Source: Casuarina equisetifolia (taxonomy: Eukaryota > Streptophyta > Magnoliopsida > Fagales > Casuarinaceae). From it: a stretch of 64,000 nt of DNA. The position numbers and the translations under genes were made by a program. Shown piece after piece: positions 1 to 11,040 of this stretch. The DNA lies in assembly GCA_028551475.1 (NCBI GenBank), contig CM052362.1, positions 8,493,354 through 8,557,353 of the forward strand, given 5' to 3'. The notes below the pieces were generated by a model. That model had not been told where the DNA came from. It saw only the letters and a list, made by a program, of their open reading frames with translations, and ran no database searches. Every line of letters begins with the position of its first letter. The stretch's first letter is position 1.

Positions 1-501
1 GACAAACTTGGTAAATGAAACATGTTAGAGCGTCCAATTTTACCTAACTACTAAGTATAAGTGTCGATCATTTATGCTTGCGAGATTGATTATATTCATG
101 TGATGATGGAACTTCCTAGTTTATTCACTATGCTATGTCTAGGTATAGCTAACTTACTTAGCTTATTAACTCATTATATCTCTATATGTGAATTGAAATG
201 AACAAATGCATTAAAATTTATGTACATTCCAGTTTACATTTAAAGCCACACAAACTATATGGTATATATCTATCCATATTAATCTATGGTTGCACATTAC
301 AAGAAACAACTACATGTTATCTCCTATCGGTCTCTAACATGCAATCAAATCATCTAAGTGGTAATTAATCACTTAAATGCATTACACTTAGTAATACGCA
401 ACTTCACACACATAAATTATCTCACAAAACATAATAATCATACTATTCATACATCATAATCAAGTTACATTATAGCTCTAATAAATTAAACTAAAACATG
501 G
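1..501 (+). repeat. Family-B LTR, left-truncated by the window edge
   Basis: This stretch aligns by eye with the interior of the family-B LTRs at 6677-7927, 34312-35564 and 54557-55712. It shares the tract around 'tatgtctaggtatagc', the run 'aaagccacacaaactatatg' and the 'ctctaataaattaaactaaa' block. The family start lies left of the window. Homology stops at 501, where a family-A solo LTR is inserted, and I could not find the remaining 3' third of family B after that insertion, so this copy is either divergent or deleted there. It encodes nothing. Confidence 0.75.
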
Positions 502-589
502 TGTTTGGTTTTATGGCTTAACAAGAAAGGGGGTTGAATTGGTTAAGCTAAGACTTGGTTACAATTTTTATAGTGTAAAAATGGTTTTA

Positions 590-980
590 AGTGTTGGCTA
601 GTTGAGGCGGCTAATCCCATACATATTGTCTATTGTCTGTACATCTGGTTGGTGGGAAAAAAACCAACAGCGTACATCGACATTTGCCCTTCTTTCCTAT
701 GTGTCGGCCAACCAGAAAAGAGATTAGCTTAGTTAAACGCGGAGCCCTCTTCCTTTATGTTTTCTTACAAGATTGACACGGGCTCAACCATTGCTCCTGC
801 TGAACAAAGGACCGGCTCAAACAAAGGCTGGTATACCACATATGGAGGAAGTGATAGAAGGTCAAAGAGACGCTACTGCCTCATAGTAGAATATCTACAC
901 ATGAACTTCTATTTCAGACATTCGCCGAGCACTGGATTGATTCTATGGGATCTGTAACCGAAAGCATTGATTTTGGTAGT
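590..980. other. GC-richer insert inside family-A LTR, origin unknown
   Basis: This block interrupts the alignment of copy 1 with the other family-A LTRs, which run straight from the 'ggttaagctaag' head to the 'acaagc...aagtaa' tract. Its base composition (for example 'ggaccggctcaaacaaagg') is visibly richer in G and C than the AT-rich LTR around it. A 66-codon frame (757-957) crosses it but resembles no family I know. A near-repeat of 'agttcttacaaaatgacaca' at about 978 and 1021 lies at its right edge. Organellar DNA or a captured fragment are possible sources; I cannot tell which. Confidence 0.4.
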
Positions 981-2084
981 TCTTACAAAATGACACAATT
1001 ATAACAAGCATATGGCAAGCAAGTTCTTACAAAATGACACACCAATTAATCACAAAACAACAAGCTATTATCAATTGGATAACAATTTAACTGACAACTA
1101 AGATAGAAAGCTAATATCATGTAAATGGCTAGATAGTTATCAATAATCAGTAAGTTAAATCTGAGCAAGTAAAGGGAAGAGAAACACTAGATTTACCACG
1201 GTGGTTCAGCACTCAATCCTTGAGCCTTACGTCCACCTTCTTCTCCTTCAATCCAACCAATTGAAGTCTCCTTTACTTAAACAAGATTAGGAGTAAACAT
1301 TTCCCTTAATCCAGCCAATTCCTACTCTAAGGAATTCTTAAGTATAGTTACAAGATATGATTAAAAGATCATGTACAAGAGAAAATCCTTAAATAATGTA
1401 ATAGTTTATGGGATATTGCTAATAAAAAGAGCTATTCAAGTATGAATAATGAATATCCAAGCTTTTATCATGAAAACCCCAAATTAGAACAAATTTGGGT
1501 TTCGGATTTCTTACAATGTTTATGTGCAATATATATTTTGAATGTAATTAGAACATAAACAAAGAGATACAAGGTACAATTGATGATAAAATCAAATAGT
1601 AGAATGATTAAATAGAAATCACCAAAAGCCTTGTGGGTCACCGAATGATGAACAACTTTAGTAGTTAACCGAATAAGCTCAATGATCTTTTATTTATAGA
1701 GAGAATGCTTCAAGTAGTTATATATTCACACCACTCTCTTTAAGAACAAACTTTTCTTTAAGTAGAAAAGATAGATCTAGGGTTTCTCAAATCAAACCTA
1801 AATCGTTCACTTCTTCCCATTAGAAATAGTGAGCAACCCATCAAATCGAGCTCAAATCATTTCTTAGAAACTAAATTCAATCGTTCGGACACCCTATCTC
1901 CTCTAAAATCCTCCTGATGAGGATTTGGCATGGTAGAGAGAACAAAGCTTCTTTAAAGATCATTTTGAACTCAAAAACACTAATTAGGGCAAATAGTTGA
2001 TTGATTCTCTTAAGTGGCCTTGATTTCAAGTTGAACAACATTATTTTGATAAGTGCGAGCTTTTATGACAAGTGCAAGCCTTGA

Positions 2085-2200
2085 CAGATCATAGGCCAGC
2101 TTTTAACAATCACAGGTTAGCCTTTAACAATCATGGGCCAACTTTTAACCATCATGGGTTAGCCTTTAACAATCATGAGCCAACATATAATAAGCTCAAT
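2085..2200 (+). repeat. Minisatellite inside family-A LTR copy 1
   Basis: There are four to five imperfect tandem units of roughly 23-24 bp built around 'cttttaacaatcatgggcca'. The array sits at the same relative position as unrelated-looking short tandem arrays in the other family-A copies. Confidence 0.7.
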
Positions 2201-2611
2201 CCAGCATATGTTTGACCAGCTAAGGTTGATCCAATGATCATAAATTAACTTGAGTTTGATCTATCATACGGCTTCGTTTGAATTAATCATCAAGCTTGGA
2301 TAATACTTCTGATAGAATGATCTTTTAATTTGTTCCTTCAAAAGCATAAAACTAGGTATCATTTTTCTTAAAATATATTCAAATATATTTTAAACATCAT
2401 TCACACAAGATATTTTTCAAGAATATTTTATGAAGATGTTTTATGAAGGAATGTAGGAACTTAACTACTTCATAATATCATTGATTGATATTATAATTTG
2501 TACACATTTTACTTCCTATAATTTCTTTTTACACATATGAAAACATTTTTCAAACAAAAGAATTCACAAATAGATTTTGTCACAGCAAAACCCTTATTTT
2601 CTAACACGTGG

Positions 2612-3479
2612 TATATATATAAACAAAAGCAATGTGAAAACTTGAACAAAGCATTCTATAAATTAAAAACACAAAAGCTATCACCAAAATGTCCTTAATT
2701 CATGAAAACATTGTACAAATCTGCACATTAGAGGGAGTAGAAGAAGTTTTCTAGAAAAAGGGTAAGAAAACATGTAGAAATGCATTACCATGCGCTTTCA
2801 CATGCCTTTGTATGCCACCACGCATTGTTGTATGTTGCCACATGTCGCCATACGCCACTATTTGCCATTGCCAAAAATTGTAAAGGAAGGTGTGTAAAGT
2901 GTTGATCTGTTGAGAAATCACTCTGATCTAACATAGAAACACACAAATCTAATGGAATCAAGCCTAGACAGTGTTCACCGTTTGCATCGCAAGTTGCCAC
3001 AAAATTGCCCAAATTTGCCGTAGAAATGCCAAAAATTGTGACAAAAGAGTGTCTAGATGGCGTTCACATGTTTTGGACTTTTCTTTCACCAGAAAATATA
3101 GCTCTAGCCGTCCTTGGAAATGGGTCACACTATTGTGTGACCACCTTTCGCACAAGATCCAATCACCGGAGTAGACTAATGCAGATGGCGTTTTAGTCAA
3201 CTGTCGCACGACTGTCCCATACCAATGTTTGCCGTCCGTTCTTTACTTATTTCTCCCTTTTTGTTTCATATGTTAATCCCTCTCTTGTGCAAAACCTCTT
3301 TTCTTTTTTATTACATGGTGTACTCTCTTTTCTTCTATGAGTTTTCCCTATATGATAGTAAACCCTTTTTCCTTTTGTTGTTTTCTCTCTCTTCTATTGG
3401 TTTGCTACCTCTTTTCCTTTTATTTTAGGCTTTCTACATGAACAAACAAGATTTGAAATTGAATAGTTGTCTCACTAAT
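2612..3479. other. No gene recognised; TGCCA-rich tract
   Basis: Between about 2795 and 2880, and again at 2985-3040, the words 'tgcca' and 'gccac' recur at irregular spacing. The stretch 3240-3430 is pyrimidine-rich and gives a chance hydrophobic frame. Several overlapping small ORFs on both strands are by-products of these biased repeats. I see no domain, LTR end or splice structure. Confidence 0.5.
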
Positions 3480-3504
3480 AGATTTGCTAAACAATGGGAG
3501 TTTT

Positions 3505-3755
3505 TAGTGGAGTGAAAAGGTAGAGGAATCATTTGGGCAATTGAAGAAAGCTATATTAGAAGCCCTTGTTTTAGGTTTGCTCAATTTTTCTATCCTTTTA
3601 ATAGTCTTGTGTGATGCCTTTAACCATGGGGTTAAAGTAGTCTTGATGTGGTGGCAAAGACCCATAACTTATTTTAATAGTGATTCACGACTAAAACTTG
3701 GGTTTTCAACATATGAAAGGGAGCTTATGGCCTTAATACTAGCTATCTAATAATG
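3505..3755 (+). pseudogene. Ty3/gypsy RT-RNase H tether fragment
   Basis: The translation contains LKKAI, then CDAFNHGVKVVLM, RPITYF and STYERELMALILAI. These match the conserved order of the RNase H region in plant Ty3/gypsy polyproteins (D-A-S-N-x-G, R-P-I-A-Y-F, Y-E-R-E-L). The frame runs from about 3541 to a stop at 3750, just before the target duplication of the family-A LTR. RNase H would cleave the RNA of RNA:DNA hybrids during reverse transcription. This copy is dead because the domain is split by 1.8 kb of LTR and continues only at about 5630. Confidence 0.85.
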
Positions 3756-3931
3756 GTGTCTATTGGAAAATAAGGGTTTTGTTGTGACAAAATATATTTG
3801 TAAATTATTGCTTGAAATATGTTTTTCATATATGCAAAAGAAAATCATAGGAAGTAAAATGTGTATAAATTATAATATCAATAAATGATATTATAAAGTA
3901 GCGGGTTTCCTACATTTCTTAATATAATATT

Positions 3932-4035
3932 ATATAATGCCTTTGAGAAAAGCCTTATTTAATATCATTATATAATGCCTTGAGAAAAGCCTTATTTAAT
4001 ATCATTATATAATGCCTTGAGAAAAGCCTTATTTT
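3932..4035. repeat. Tandem repeat, about 37-bp unit, 2.7 copies
   Basis: Near-identical units containing 'tatataatgcct' and 'gagaaaagccttattt' repeat between 3932 and 4035 within the reverse family-A LTR. The near identity of the units points to a recent local expansion compared with the diverged LTR. Confidence 0.85.
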
Positions 4036-4179
4036 AATGATTTTAAATATATGGTTTATTATATTTGAGAAATATGATACTTGCTCTTGTTGGATGAAGA
4101 TATTTGGTGATTAACTTTAGCAAAACTATCTTGTTGAATCAAGATTATACAAGCTAATTTACTAAGAGCTCTTGTATGT

Positions 4180-4400
4180 TCTTTGTGTTCATGGCTTGCT
4201 TGTTATAAGTCTCATGGCCTGCTTGTTATAAGTGTCATGGCCTGCTTGTTATAAGTCTCACAGCCTGCTTGTTATAAGTTTCACGGCCTGCTTGTTATAA
4301 GTCTCAAGGCCTACTTGATATAATTCTCATAGCCTACTTGATATAAGTTTCACAACCTGCTTGTTATAAGCCTTATGACCTACTTGTTATCAGCCTCATG
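4180..4400. repeat. Minisatellite, about 23-bp unit, 9-10 copies
   Basis: Units built on 'cctgcttgttataagtctca' recur nine to ten times with point variation (cctgcttg/cctacttg, ataagt/ataatt). The array is inside family-A LTR copy 2, at the position where other family members carry different arrays. Confidence 0.9.
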
Positions 4401-5629
4401 GGCTGATGTTATTACCTAAATGAAACTCACCATTTTATTTAAAGAGCTTTTCTTTTAAGCCGCTTACTCGACTATGATGCCCTAACCCTCAATTTTAAGC
4501 ATAAAGCAACTAAGAAAGAGAGAGAGAGGGAGAAGTCGAGCCTCTCAGCCAATCGAGTCCTTAATGGGAGGATTCTCGAGTAGACTGGTGTCAGAACGGT
4601 AAGATTTGTGATTAAGAGTAGAGATGTGAAACTGATTTAAAGGTTGATTTACTATTCTAACGAGCAGAAGGCTACATTTGAGGTTTGAATGTTTGAAACC
4701 CTAAATTTACTTTTTCTATTTAAGAAGAGCTGATCCTTGAAGAAGTTGACAATTCGTGAGCATCTAAAGTTTTCTTTCTATCAAGAATCATCCTTTGAGT
4801 TCACTTGATTAATCACTCAATTTCGTTCATTATCGATGAATTACAAGGTTACGGTGATATTGTGATTAAACCATTTATTCTTTGATTCTATCATTTATTG
4901 TACCTTGTATGACCTTGTTTATGTGCTACTTACATTCAAAATATATATTGCAGATAAACATTGTAAGAAATTTGAAACCTTAATTTGCTGTAATTTGGGG
5001 ATTTCTTGATAGGAGCTTTGAACTTTATTATTCATACTTGAATAGCTCCTTTTGATTAGCAATATCCCACAAACTATCATACTATTTAGGGATTTGCATT
5101 TGTATATGATTTTTTGATCATATCTTGTAACTGTACTTGAGAATTCCTTTGATGAGGAAATGGTTAGATTAAGGAGAACGTTTTCTCTTAATTTAGTTTG
5201 AGTAAAAGAGACTTCAATCAGTTGGATTTAAGGAGAAAAGGGTGAATGTAGGACTTAAGGATTGAGTGCCGAACCACCGTGGTAAATCTAATATTTCTTC
5301 TTTTCCCTATATTAACTTGAGTACTACTTACTGTTAAGGCTGATTATTTTATTATTTACTTGATACTAGCTTGTTGTTTTATTCGTTAAATAATTTGTGA
5401 AGTATTTGATGATAACTTGCTGTTTTATTGCAAATTAATGTGTCACTTGCTTAGAATTTGCTTGTTGGATGTTTGATTCAATTATGTAACCTAAATGAGC
5501 ACTTAGAGTTATTTTAGATAAAAAAATTATTGTTAAGTCTTAGCTTATACAGTTTAACCATCCCTTCTTGTTAAGCCATAATACCCAATGATGTCATTAC
5601 CCATTGGGTAATTAGTTTATTGTTAAAAT

Positions 5630-5780
5630 GGATCAACAAAGTCTTTGGTACTTTAGGGGCAATGACTAACCTTGCTAATACAACAAAAATGATTGAACAA
5701 GTTGCAAGGTTTTGAGTTTAAAATCTAGCATACTCTAGGAAAACTTAACACTTATGTTGATGCCTTATCTAGAAAGAATG
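5630..5780 (+). pseudogene. Ty3/gypsy RNase H, C-terminal part
   Basis: Downstream of the solo LTR the gypsy sequence resumes. The words LQGFEFKI, LGKLN and VDALSRK can be read across 5697-5776, the usual end of the RNase H domain in Ty3/gypsy (F-x-I-x-Y-x-x-G-K-x-N-x-x-A-D-A-L-S-R). Frameshifts are present. Confidence 0.8.
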
Positions 5781-6229
5781 AACTAGGCAAAGAAGATGTG
5801 GAAAGTAGTTTGAAGGAAAAAAGGTGAAAGCCATAATGTTGTTTCTTGGTCAAAATATGGCATAAATCAAAATGACATCATTCTAGTTAAGGAAGTTTTG
5901 TAGGCTTGGTTCTATGTTAGTTTTCATTTAGGCCTAGTAGCCTAGGAACCAAGTGAGTTAAGGAAGCACTAGAAGCAATTGTGTGGGATGAGGTAGTTTA
6001 ATGTTTTCATAGGCCTTGTAAAAGGCTCTTTACGCTTGAAAGTAATGGTCATCACAAGAACAAGGAGATGAACAAGCTCAGTCCAGCACTGGTTATTGCA
6101 ATGTCGCTTTAAAACTAATTCCCCTATTGCTTAATGCAATAAGGAAAGAAAAAAAAAGTATAGGAAGAACTCCAAGACTTGACAACCAAAATCGAATTTG
6201 GAAAAGTAAATAAACCATAGAAGGTGAAG

Positions 6230-6676
6230 GATGGAGTAATCTTTTTCAAAAGCTGAATCCATCTTAACTAAGAATTGGAGCTCATTCCAACAATAATGTC
6301 TAAAATACATAGTGGCCATCATGAAGGAATTTTCCAAACCTTTCAAAGGATAAAGGCCAATTTTTTCTAAAATGGAATGAGTCAGGACATAACCGGTATT
6401 ATCAAAAGGTATGAAATTTTCCAAAAACAAAATGGCAGGATGTAATGCCTCTAGGACTTCTCTAACCAATGAACATCCTACAGTAAATTTTGAAAAAGGT
6501 TTCTATTGATTTCATCAACGGGCTCCTTATTGCAATGGGAAAAAACTTGATCCTTGTGGTGCTAGACAAACTAAGTAAGTTTGCTCATTTTCTTTCTTTT
6601 TTTTCCATCCTTATTCCATTGAGACAATAATTGGAGCATTTTTTGATAATGTGTTGAAGATTTATAGGATGCCCAA
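6230..6676 (+). pseudogene. Ty3/gypsy integrase zinc-binding region and core start
   Basis: The plus strand reads ELIPTIMSKIHSGHHEGIF, then RIKANFFWNGM and later KVSIDFINGLLIAMGKNLIL and LDKLSKFAHF. These correspond to the H-H-C-C region and the first catalytic-Asp stretch of the integrase core (x-D-F-I-x-G-L-P). The cysteine pair is not preserved (YEIFQKQN where C-x-x-C is usual). The core runs to GMPN at 6676, where the family-B solo LTR enters. The minus-strand frame over 6131-6469 is a shadow of this region. Confidence 0.8.
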
Positions 6677-7927
6677 TGTTCGATGAAATTTAATTGCAAG
6701 TGAACATATCAAACAAGTAATATAATGATAAGAAATATATCATCCCACAGAGATTGGTGTTTATTAAGCCAACTAATTACTAATGGTGAACAACTCCTAG
6801 AATTTATCTAACAAACCAAATTGATAGATAAGAGATTAATTAACTAAATTTAAGAAAACTTAATAAAAGAAATATGTTAGAATGTTCAATTTCACCATAA
6901 TTACTAGGTATTAATATTTATTATTTATGTTCGTAAGAGAGATAATATCTATATGATGGCGAAATCTCTTAATTTATTTACTATTTTATGTCTAGGTATA
7001 ACAAACCTACTTAGTTCATTGACTCACTATATCTCTATATGTGAATTGAAACAAACCAAATGTATTAGGATATGTGAATATTCTTAGTTTACACTGAAAG
7101 CCACACAAATAATATGGTATATGTCTATCATATTTAATTTATGGTTACATATTACAAAAAGCAACTGCATATCATCTCCTGTTGGTCTCAAACATGCAAA
7201 TCAGATCATTCAAGTGGTAGCTAATCACTTAAAAGTATTAAACACAGTAATATGTAACTTCACATAAACAAAATATCTTGTAAAACATAATAATCATAAG
7301 ATTCATATCATCATAATTAGGTTACATCGTAGCTCTAATAAAAATAAACTAAAACATAAAAAAATAATGAGGAAGAATAGTAATAAGAAATAAAAAAGGC
7401 ATATTGAATCCAAGAATAAAAAGTCTGTCACCCTTTTTATCTTCTCTTCAAGAAAACCTTGAATTCTTGGCCTCTTTCTTGAGTTGTGTTCAATTTCCTC
7501 CTCTCATTTCTTTTGCCTCTTCTCTTCTCTTAAATAGGGTTTAGGTTTAGACCTATCTCCTATCCTAGTATAATTGGGTTTTAGAGATCTAAAACAATTG
7601 AGTTTTGAACTCCTAAATTAATTAGGATTTGAATTCCTAACATGACTAGGTTTTCTAAATAAATATAAAATCCAATAACAATAAAAAATCTAATAACAAT
7701 CATCCAAAGCCCAAGCCCATCTTGACTCTCTTGATCTTGATATTATAATTTTGCCACATAATAAGCATCAGGTTCTCCATGTTCATTCCTTTTTTCCTTG
7801 CCTCTTTGTGCTACATAAACAAGATAAAGTTAAGTAAATAAAAAAGAGTTCAAATGTTTTCTTACAATTATTAAAGTTATTTATTGCCTAAAATAAGTAA
7901 AATAACTCTGTAAAAATAGAGTTATCA
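6677..7927 (+). mobile_element. Family-B solo LTR, copy 2 (1251 bp)
   Basis: It begins TGTTCGATGAAATTTAATTG and ends AAAATAGAGTTATCA. The target duplication is perfect: cccaa at 6672-6676 and at 7928-7932. Joining the flanks restores the gypsy integrase word M-P-K, so the insertion was clean. The start 'gcaagtgaac...aacaagtaatataatg...cccacagagatt' resembles LTRs of the Athila/Tat branch of Ty3/gypsy; that assignment is inference. The 3' terminus has the inverted repeat aactctgta/aaaatagagtt. No internal region is present. Confidence 0.9.
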
Positions 7928-7932
7928 CCCAA

Positions 7933-8600
7933 GTGAGTTATTTGTGTTCAAGATCCTTTGTTCACTAGAAACTTCTAGCAAGAACTCTTCCAACTTCAAG
8001 GCACCTAATTAAGTTGTTCCACTACCAACCACCTTTAATATGGTAGCCAAATAGAAGTGGTAAACAAAATGGTGGAGACATACCTTCGTTAGTTCATGAA
8101 AGAAGAACCAAAAAGTTAAGAAAAATGGTTATTGTGGTGGAGCACAAATATAATGTGAATGTCCATTATGCCATGGTGGTCACACATTTAATGTAGTGTT
8201 TGGTAAGAAGCTACCTAACTTTCTATCTTTTGTACTAGGATCAACTAATTTAGATGGAGACAAGAAGGCCTTATCAAATTGAGATCCATACTAAAGGAAA
8301 TAAAATTTCACCCAAATAGGGCCCAAGCCAAAATGAAGAGTTGGTATGATAAGAAACATTGATATTTACATTATAAAGTGGAGGAAAAGGCTCAAACATA
8401 TCAAAAATTTCAATTGTAGTTTGACATTCTCTTAAACTATCTCTTCTATACTTTTGTCCATTCAAAATTGTGCAAAATGTAAGACTAATGGCCTACAAAC
8501 TACATCTTCCAATTGGATCAAGATTACACCCAACCTTACATATATTTTTATTGATGAAATACATAGGAGCCCATTGTGTTGTAAAGCTTGAATTACAATT
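7933..8600 (+). pseudogene. Ty3/gypsy integrase, second half
   Basis: After the solo LTR the sequence gives DPLFTRNF, QELFQLQGT, EVVNKMVETYLR and, near 8480-8570, LMAYKLHLPIGSRLHP. These match the second catalytic region and the C-terminal segment of gypsy integrase ahead of a chromodomain-type tail. Stop codons and frameshifts are frequent. The expected D-R-D is eroded (only QDPLFT is left). Confidence 0.75.
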
Positions 8601-8786
8601 GTACAACTAATGAAGATGATTAAGTGCTACCAATTCCATAAGCTATTTTGGACCTAAGAAATAAAAGGTGCAAGGAATAAGTTTTGATTTATTGGCATGC
8701 CTGATCCTTGACTAATGCAACCTAGGAAAAAGTCAAAGAGAGGAAGGAACAATACCCTAAACTGGACCTTACAGACAATGTCATAG

Positions 8787-8801
8787 TTGAGAAGGGAGGG
8801 A
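8787..8801 (+). other. Polypurine tract of the gypsy element
   Basis: A purine run 'gagaagggaggga' directly precedes the TGTTGACAACC start of the LTR at 8802. This is where the plus-strand primer of an LTR retrotransposon lies. Confidence 0.75.
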
Positions 8802-9227
8802 TGTTGACAACCTTTGCCATGTAGAGGTCTACATGGATAATCAACGTACAGTTTCCTAAAAGTTGCCTATTATGCGTGGAGAGGAAGACAACCATTGCAT
8901 GATGAAATGTAGGTTTACCATTGCAAGAATTAGGGCATGCTGAAGGCATTTGGGATTTCTAGATGATCTCACCCACCATGTGAGTATCTACTCTATAGTA
9001 TCATGTGTTAGTAAGCTAGTTAACTTTACATAGTAGAGGTTGAAGTATGTTTTATGTTGTTGTTATAATGGGGATACCACGAATTCTTGCAGCTATAAAA
9101 GAGTGGAGAATGAAGGCTTATAAGGGAATTCATCTATCTTTTATAATCAAGTTTTGATATTATTCTTCAACAATAAACATAATTATTTCTTTATGTTTCC
9201 TTTCTCCAATTCACCATAACTACAACA
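8802..9227 (+). mobile_element. 3' LTR of the gypsy element, with TATA box
   Basis: It starts TGTTGACAACC immediately after the polypurine tract and probably ends at 'ctacaaca' (9227), although the right end is uncertain because no partner LTR exists in the window. It contains a TATA box 'ctataaaag' at about 9093, and an AT-rich stretch with 'aataaac' near 9170 that could serve as a polyadenylation region. Confidence 0.65.
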
Positions 9228-9673
9228 AGAAAGGTAAAGAGAAAAACTTGTGGTTCAATTTTCCTATAAGGCCTTATTATATGCTTTGCCTAGCGGAATT
9301 GTAACTTAATCCTATTTGTAAGAAGAAGAAAAATCGAGCAAAAAAGTATCTTAAAAAGTTAATGGTTCAAATAATTAGTGTTCACCATTTTAAATTAAAG
9401 AAAATAAAATATCAAGTTGATGTCGACCATGTATTTAAGATGGGATTAAATATTTTAGTTTACTCCATTGAACATTTACATTCTTTAAGTAGCCAATCAT
9501 GTGTACTAACTTTAACATTTCCATGCCTACAGAAAAAAGTGGGATAGGGCAATAATTCACCATCCTTGCATTTATTTTGTATGAAATTTTTATGGTATAA
9601 AATCAAAGAATATATGTAGCCATCGCACTTTGTGCATTTCAGAAAAAGGTACTTAGCTAGAACCACATGATAT
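9228..9673. other. No gene or repeat recognised
   Basis: Two small overlapping ORFs (9362-9547 plus and 9460-9666 minus) have no recognisable motif and unusual composition. I see no splice structure. Confidence 0.4.
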
Positions 9674-11040
9674 CTTTTTTTTTTCTCCCCTGATGAAGGG
9701 TCAAGTATTATATATCACTAAAAAAAATATAATTATTCAATTACAACATCCTTATTTAGGCTAAAAAATTACATTAAAAAAATTCTAAAAATCTTGTAAA
9801 AACGTATTACAAGTTATAGGCTTTACTTCCTTGATTGATGAAATCTTCCTTCTCACATCCTTGATTTTAGCAATAATAGTCGATATGTTTAACTTTTACC
9901 ATTAAATCTTCTTTTATTCCTTTCTCTCCAAATGTAATACAAAGTAGCTTTGAATGATACATTAAGTAAGGATGTTATATAACTTTTACATTTAACAACC
10001 TTGATCATCCAACATACTTATGTTCTCCAATGTTCAATTCTTCTAGATAATTCATTTATAGCTAGTAGAACTCTCCAAATGTAATTTGTAAACTTGCAAT
10101 TAAAGAATAAATATTTTTGTGATTATTCTTCTTGTTGGCAAAGGTTACATTATAGGTCTATTGAGTTATTCCATATGGCCACTTGATCTTCTAGGGTTAA
10201 CTTGTCTTTTAAATGATCCAACACATAAAATTATTCTTTAATACTCTTCATTTTCATACTAGTCTTGCCCATTCAATTTCTTGTATACTTTCTCTTAATG
10301 TTGCATAGCTTTAAGCAATATTATACTATGATCTAGTTATTTATTATGAGAGTTCATTTCTAACTTGTAAAATGTTCCTTAAACTCCAAGCTACTTATTC
10401 TTTTATCTCTATTTCTAAAACATTTCTTCCTTTATAATTTTTTGATATCATCCATCAAGTTTATAATGAGTTTGATGTATTGTACACTAGAAACCATAAG
10501 AGTTTCCCAACTATCACCTTATTCCAAGTGTGAATGTCTATTAATCCAAATCCTATAGAAATTTTACGATGACAAATTTCTTTCCAAGCCACTTTGGTTA
10601 CTTATCGCCTAATAGATTTTCTTGTCCATAGGAAAAGTCTAATCCTTTTTTCAATTTCATGTAGCATTTGTTTGGGTAGTAGAAAAATTTGCAACCAATA
10701 TATTTGAAAAGATAATAAAACATTTTTTTTGCTAGTTGTAGCCTTTCTTCATAATTGATATGTTTAGACTCCTATCTTTCAATTCTCCTTACTCTTTCAT
10801 CTATTAAAATTGTACAATCTAGATTGAAAGTCTTTTGATAATCAATAGGACTTCTACGTACTTGATAGGATAGGAACATGCTAAACTATTAGAGCCTTTT
10901 CTTATTCAAACAAGCTTGAGAAGAAACTTTAATATTTATGTGGATGCATCTTCAATCCTATGATTTCCTCAAATTCTTGCATAGCATCTAGCAAACACAA
11001 TATAAATTCAATATCTCCATGAGCAAAGTATTAATGTCTA
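9674..11040 (-). mobile_element. LINE (L1-type) 3' part: RT end and zinc-finger domain
   Basis: Reading the minus strand gives RRIERQESKHINYEERLQL, then KKFVIVKFL, VTKVAWKEICHR, TWNKV and, near the end, CNLCQQEE and YIWRERNKRRFNGK. This is the order seen at the 3' end of ORF2 in plant L1-type LINEs: RT thumb, then the zf-RVT region and the Y-I-W-x-E-R-N segment. A run of T at 9675-9684 (A on the element strand) marks the poly(A) end, preceded by 'cccctgatgaaggg'. The copy is 5'-truncated and full of stops. Confidence 0.75.
9675..9684 (-). other. LINE poly(A) tail
   Basis: Ten T residues on the plus strand lie at the 3' end of the minus-strand LINE fragment, as expected for target-primed insertion. 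Confidence 0.6.

Larger units (their letters stand above)
502..2606 (+). mobile_element. Family-A solo LTR, copy 1 (about 2.1 kb)
   Basis: It starts TGTTTGGTTTTATGGCTTAA and ends TTTTCTAACA, the TG...CA ends shared by all family-A copies. The flanking 5-mers are catgg (497-501) and cgtgg (2607-2611), a 5-bp target duplication with one mismatch. Family hallmarks are the 'taccacggtggttc' block near 1195, followed by the 'caatccttgag' and 'ccaccttcttctcc' tracts. No PBS, PPT or pol sequence is attached, so it is a solo LTR. It is the longest copy because it carries an extra GC-richer insert (about 590-980) and its own minisatellite (about 2085-2200). It sits inside an older family-B LTR. Confidence 0.85.
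3761..5590 (-). mobile_element. Family-A solo LTR, copy 2 (1830 bp, reverse)
   Basis: On the plus strand it reads TATTGGAAAATAAGGG...CATAATACCCAATG, the reverse complement of the family ends. The flanks are gtgtc (3756-3760) and atgtc (5591-5595), a 5-bp target duplication with one mismatch. The hallmark 'gaaccaccgtggtaaatct' lies near 5270. The gypsy RNase H reading picks up directly after it, which confirms a clean insertion. Two internal tandem arrays (3932-4035 and 4180-4400) add length. Confidence 0.9.
3480..9227 (+). mobile_element. Ty3/gypsy element, 5'-truncated, with two nested solo LTRs
   Basis: The parts, in order, are: the RT/RNase H junction (3505-3755), the end of RNase H ending DALSRK (5630-5776), the integrase zinc-binding region (about 6230-6450), integrase core (6483-6676, resuming at 7933), an integrase C-terminal segment (about 8440-8580), a polypurine tract (about 8790-8801) and the 3' LTR (8802-9227). 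A family-A solo LTR (3761-5590) splits RNase H and a family-B solo LTR (6677-7927) splits integrase. Gag, protease, most of RT and the 5' LTR are missing. Stops and frameshifts occur throughout, so nothing is translatable. Domain order identifies it as Ty3/gypsy rather than copia. Confidence 0.85.

Noticed and set aside
6131..6469. 112-codon minus-strand ORF
   Set aside because: It lies antisense to the gypsy integrase zinc-binding region, which reads meaningfully on the plus strand.
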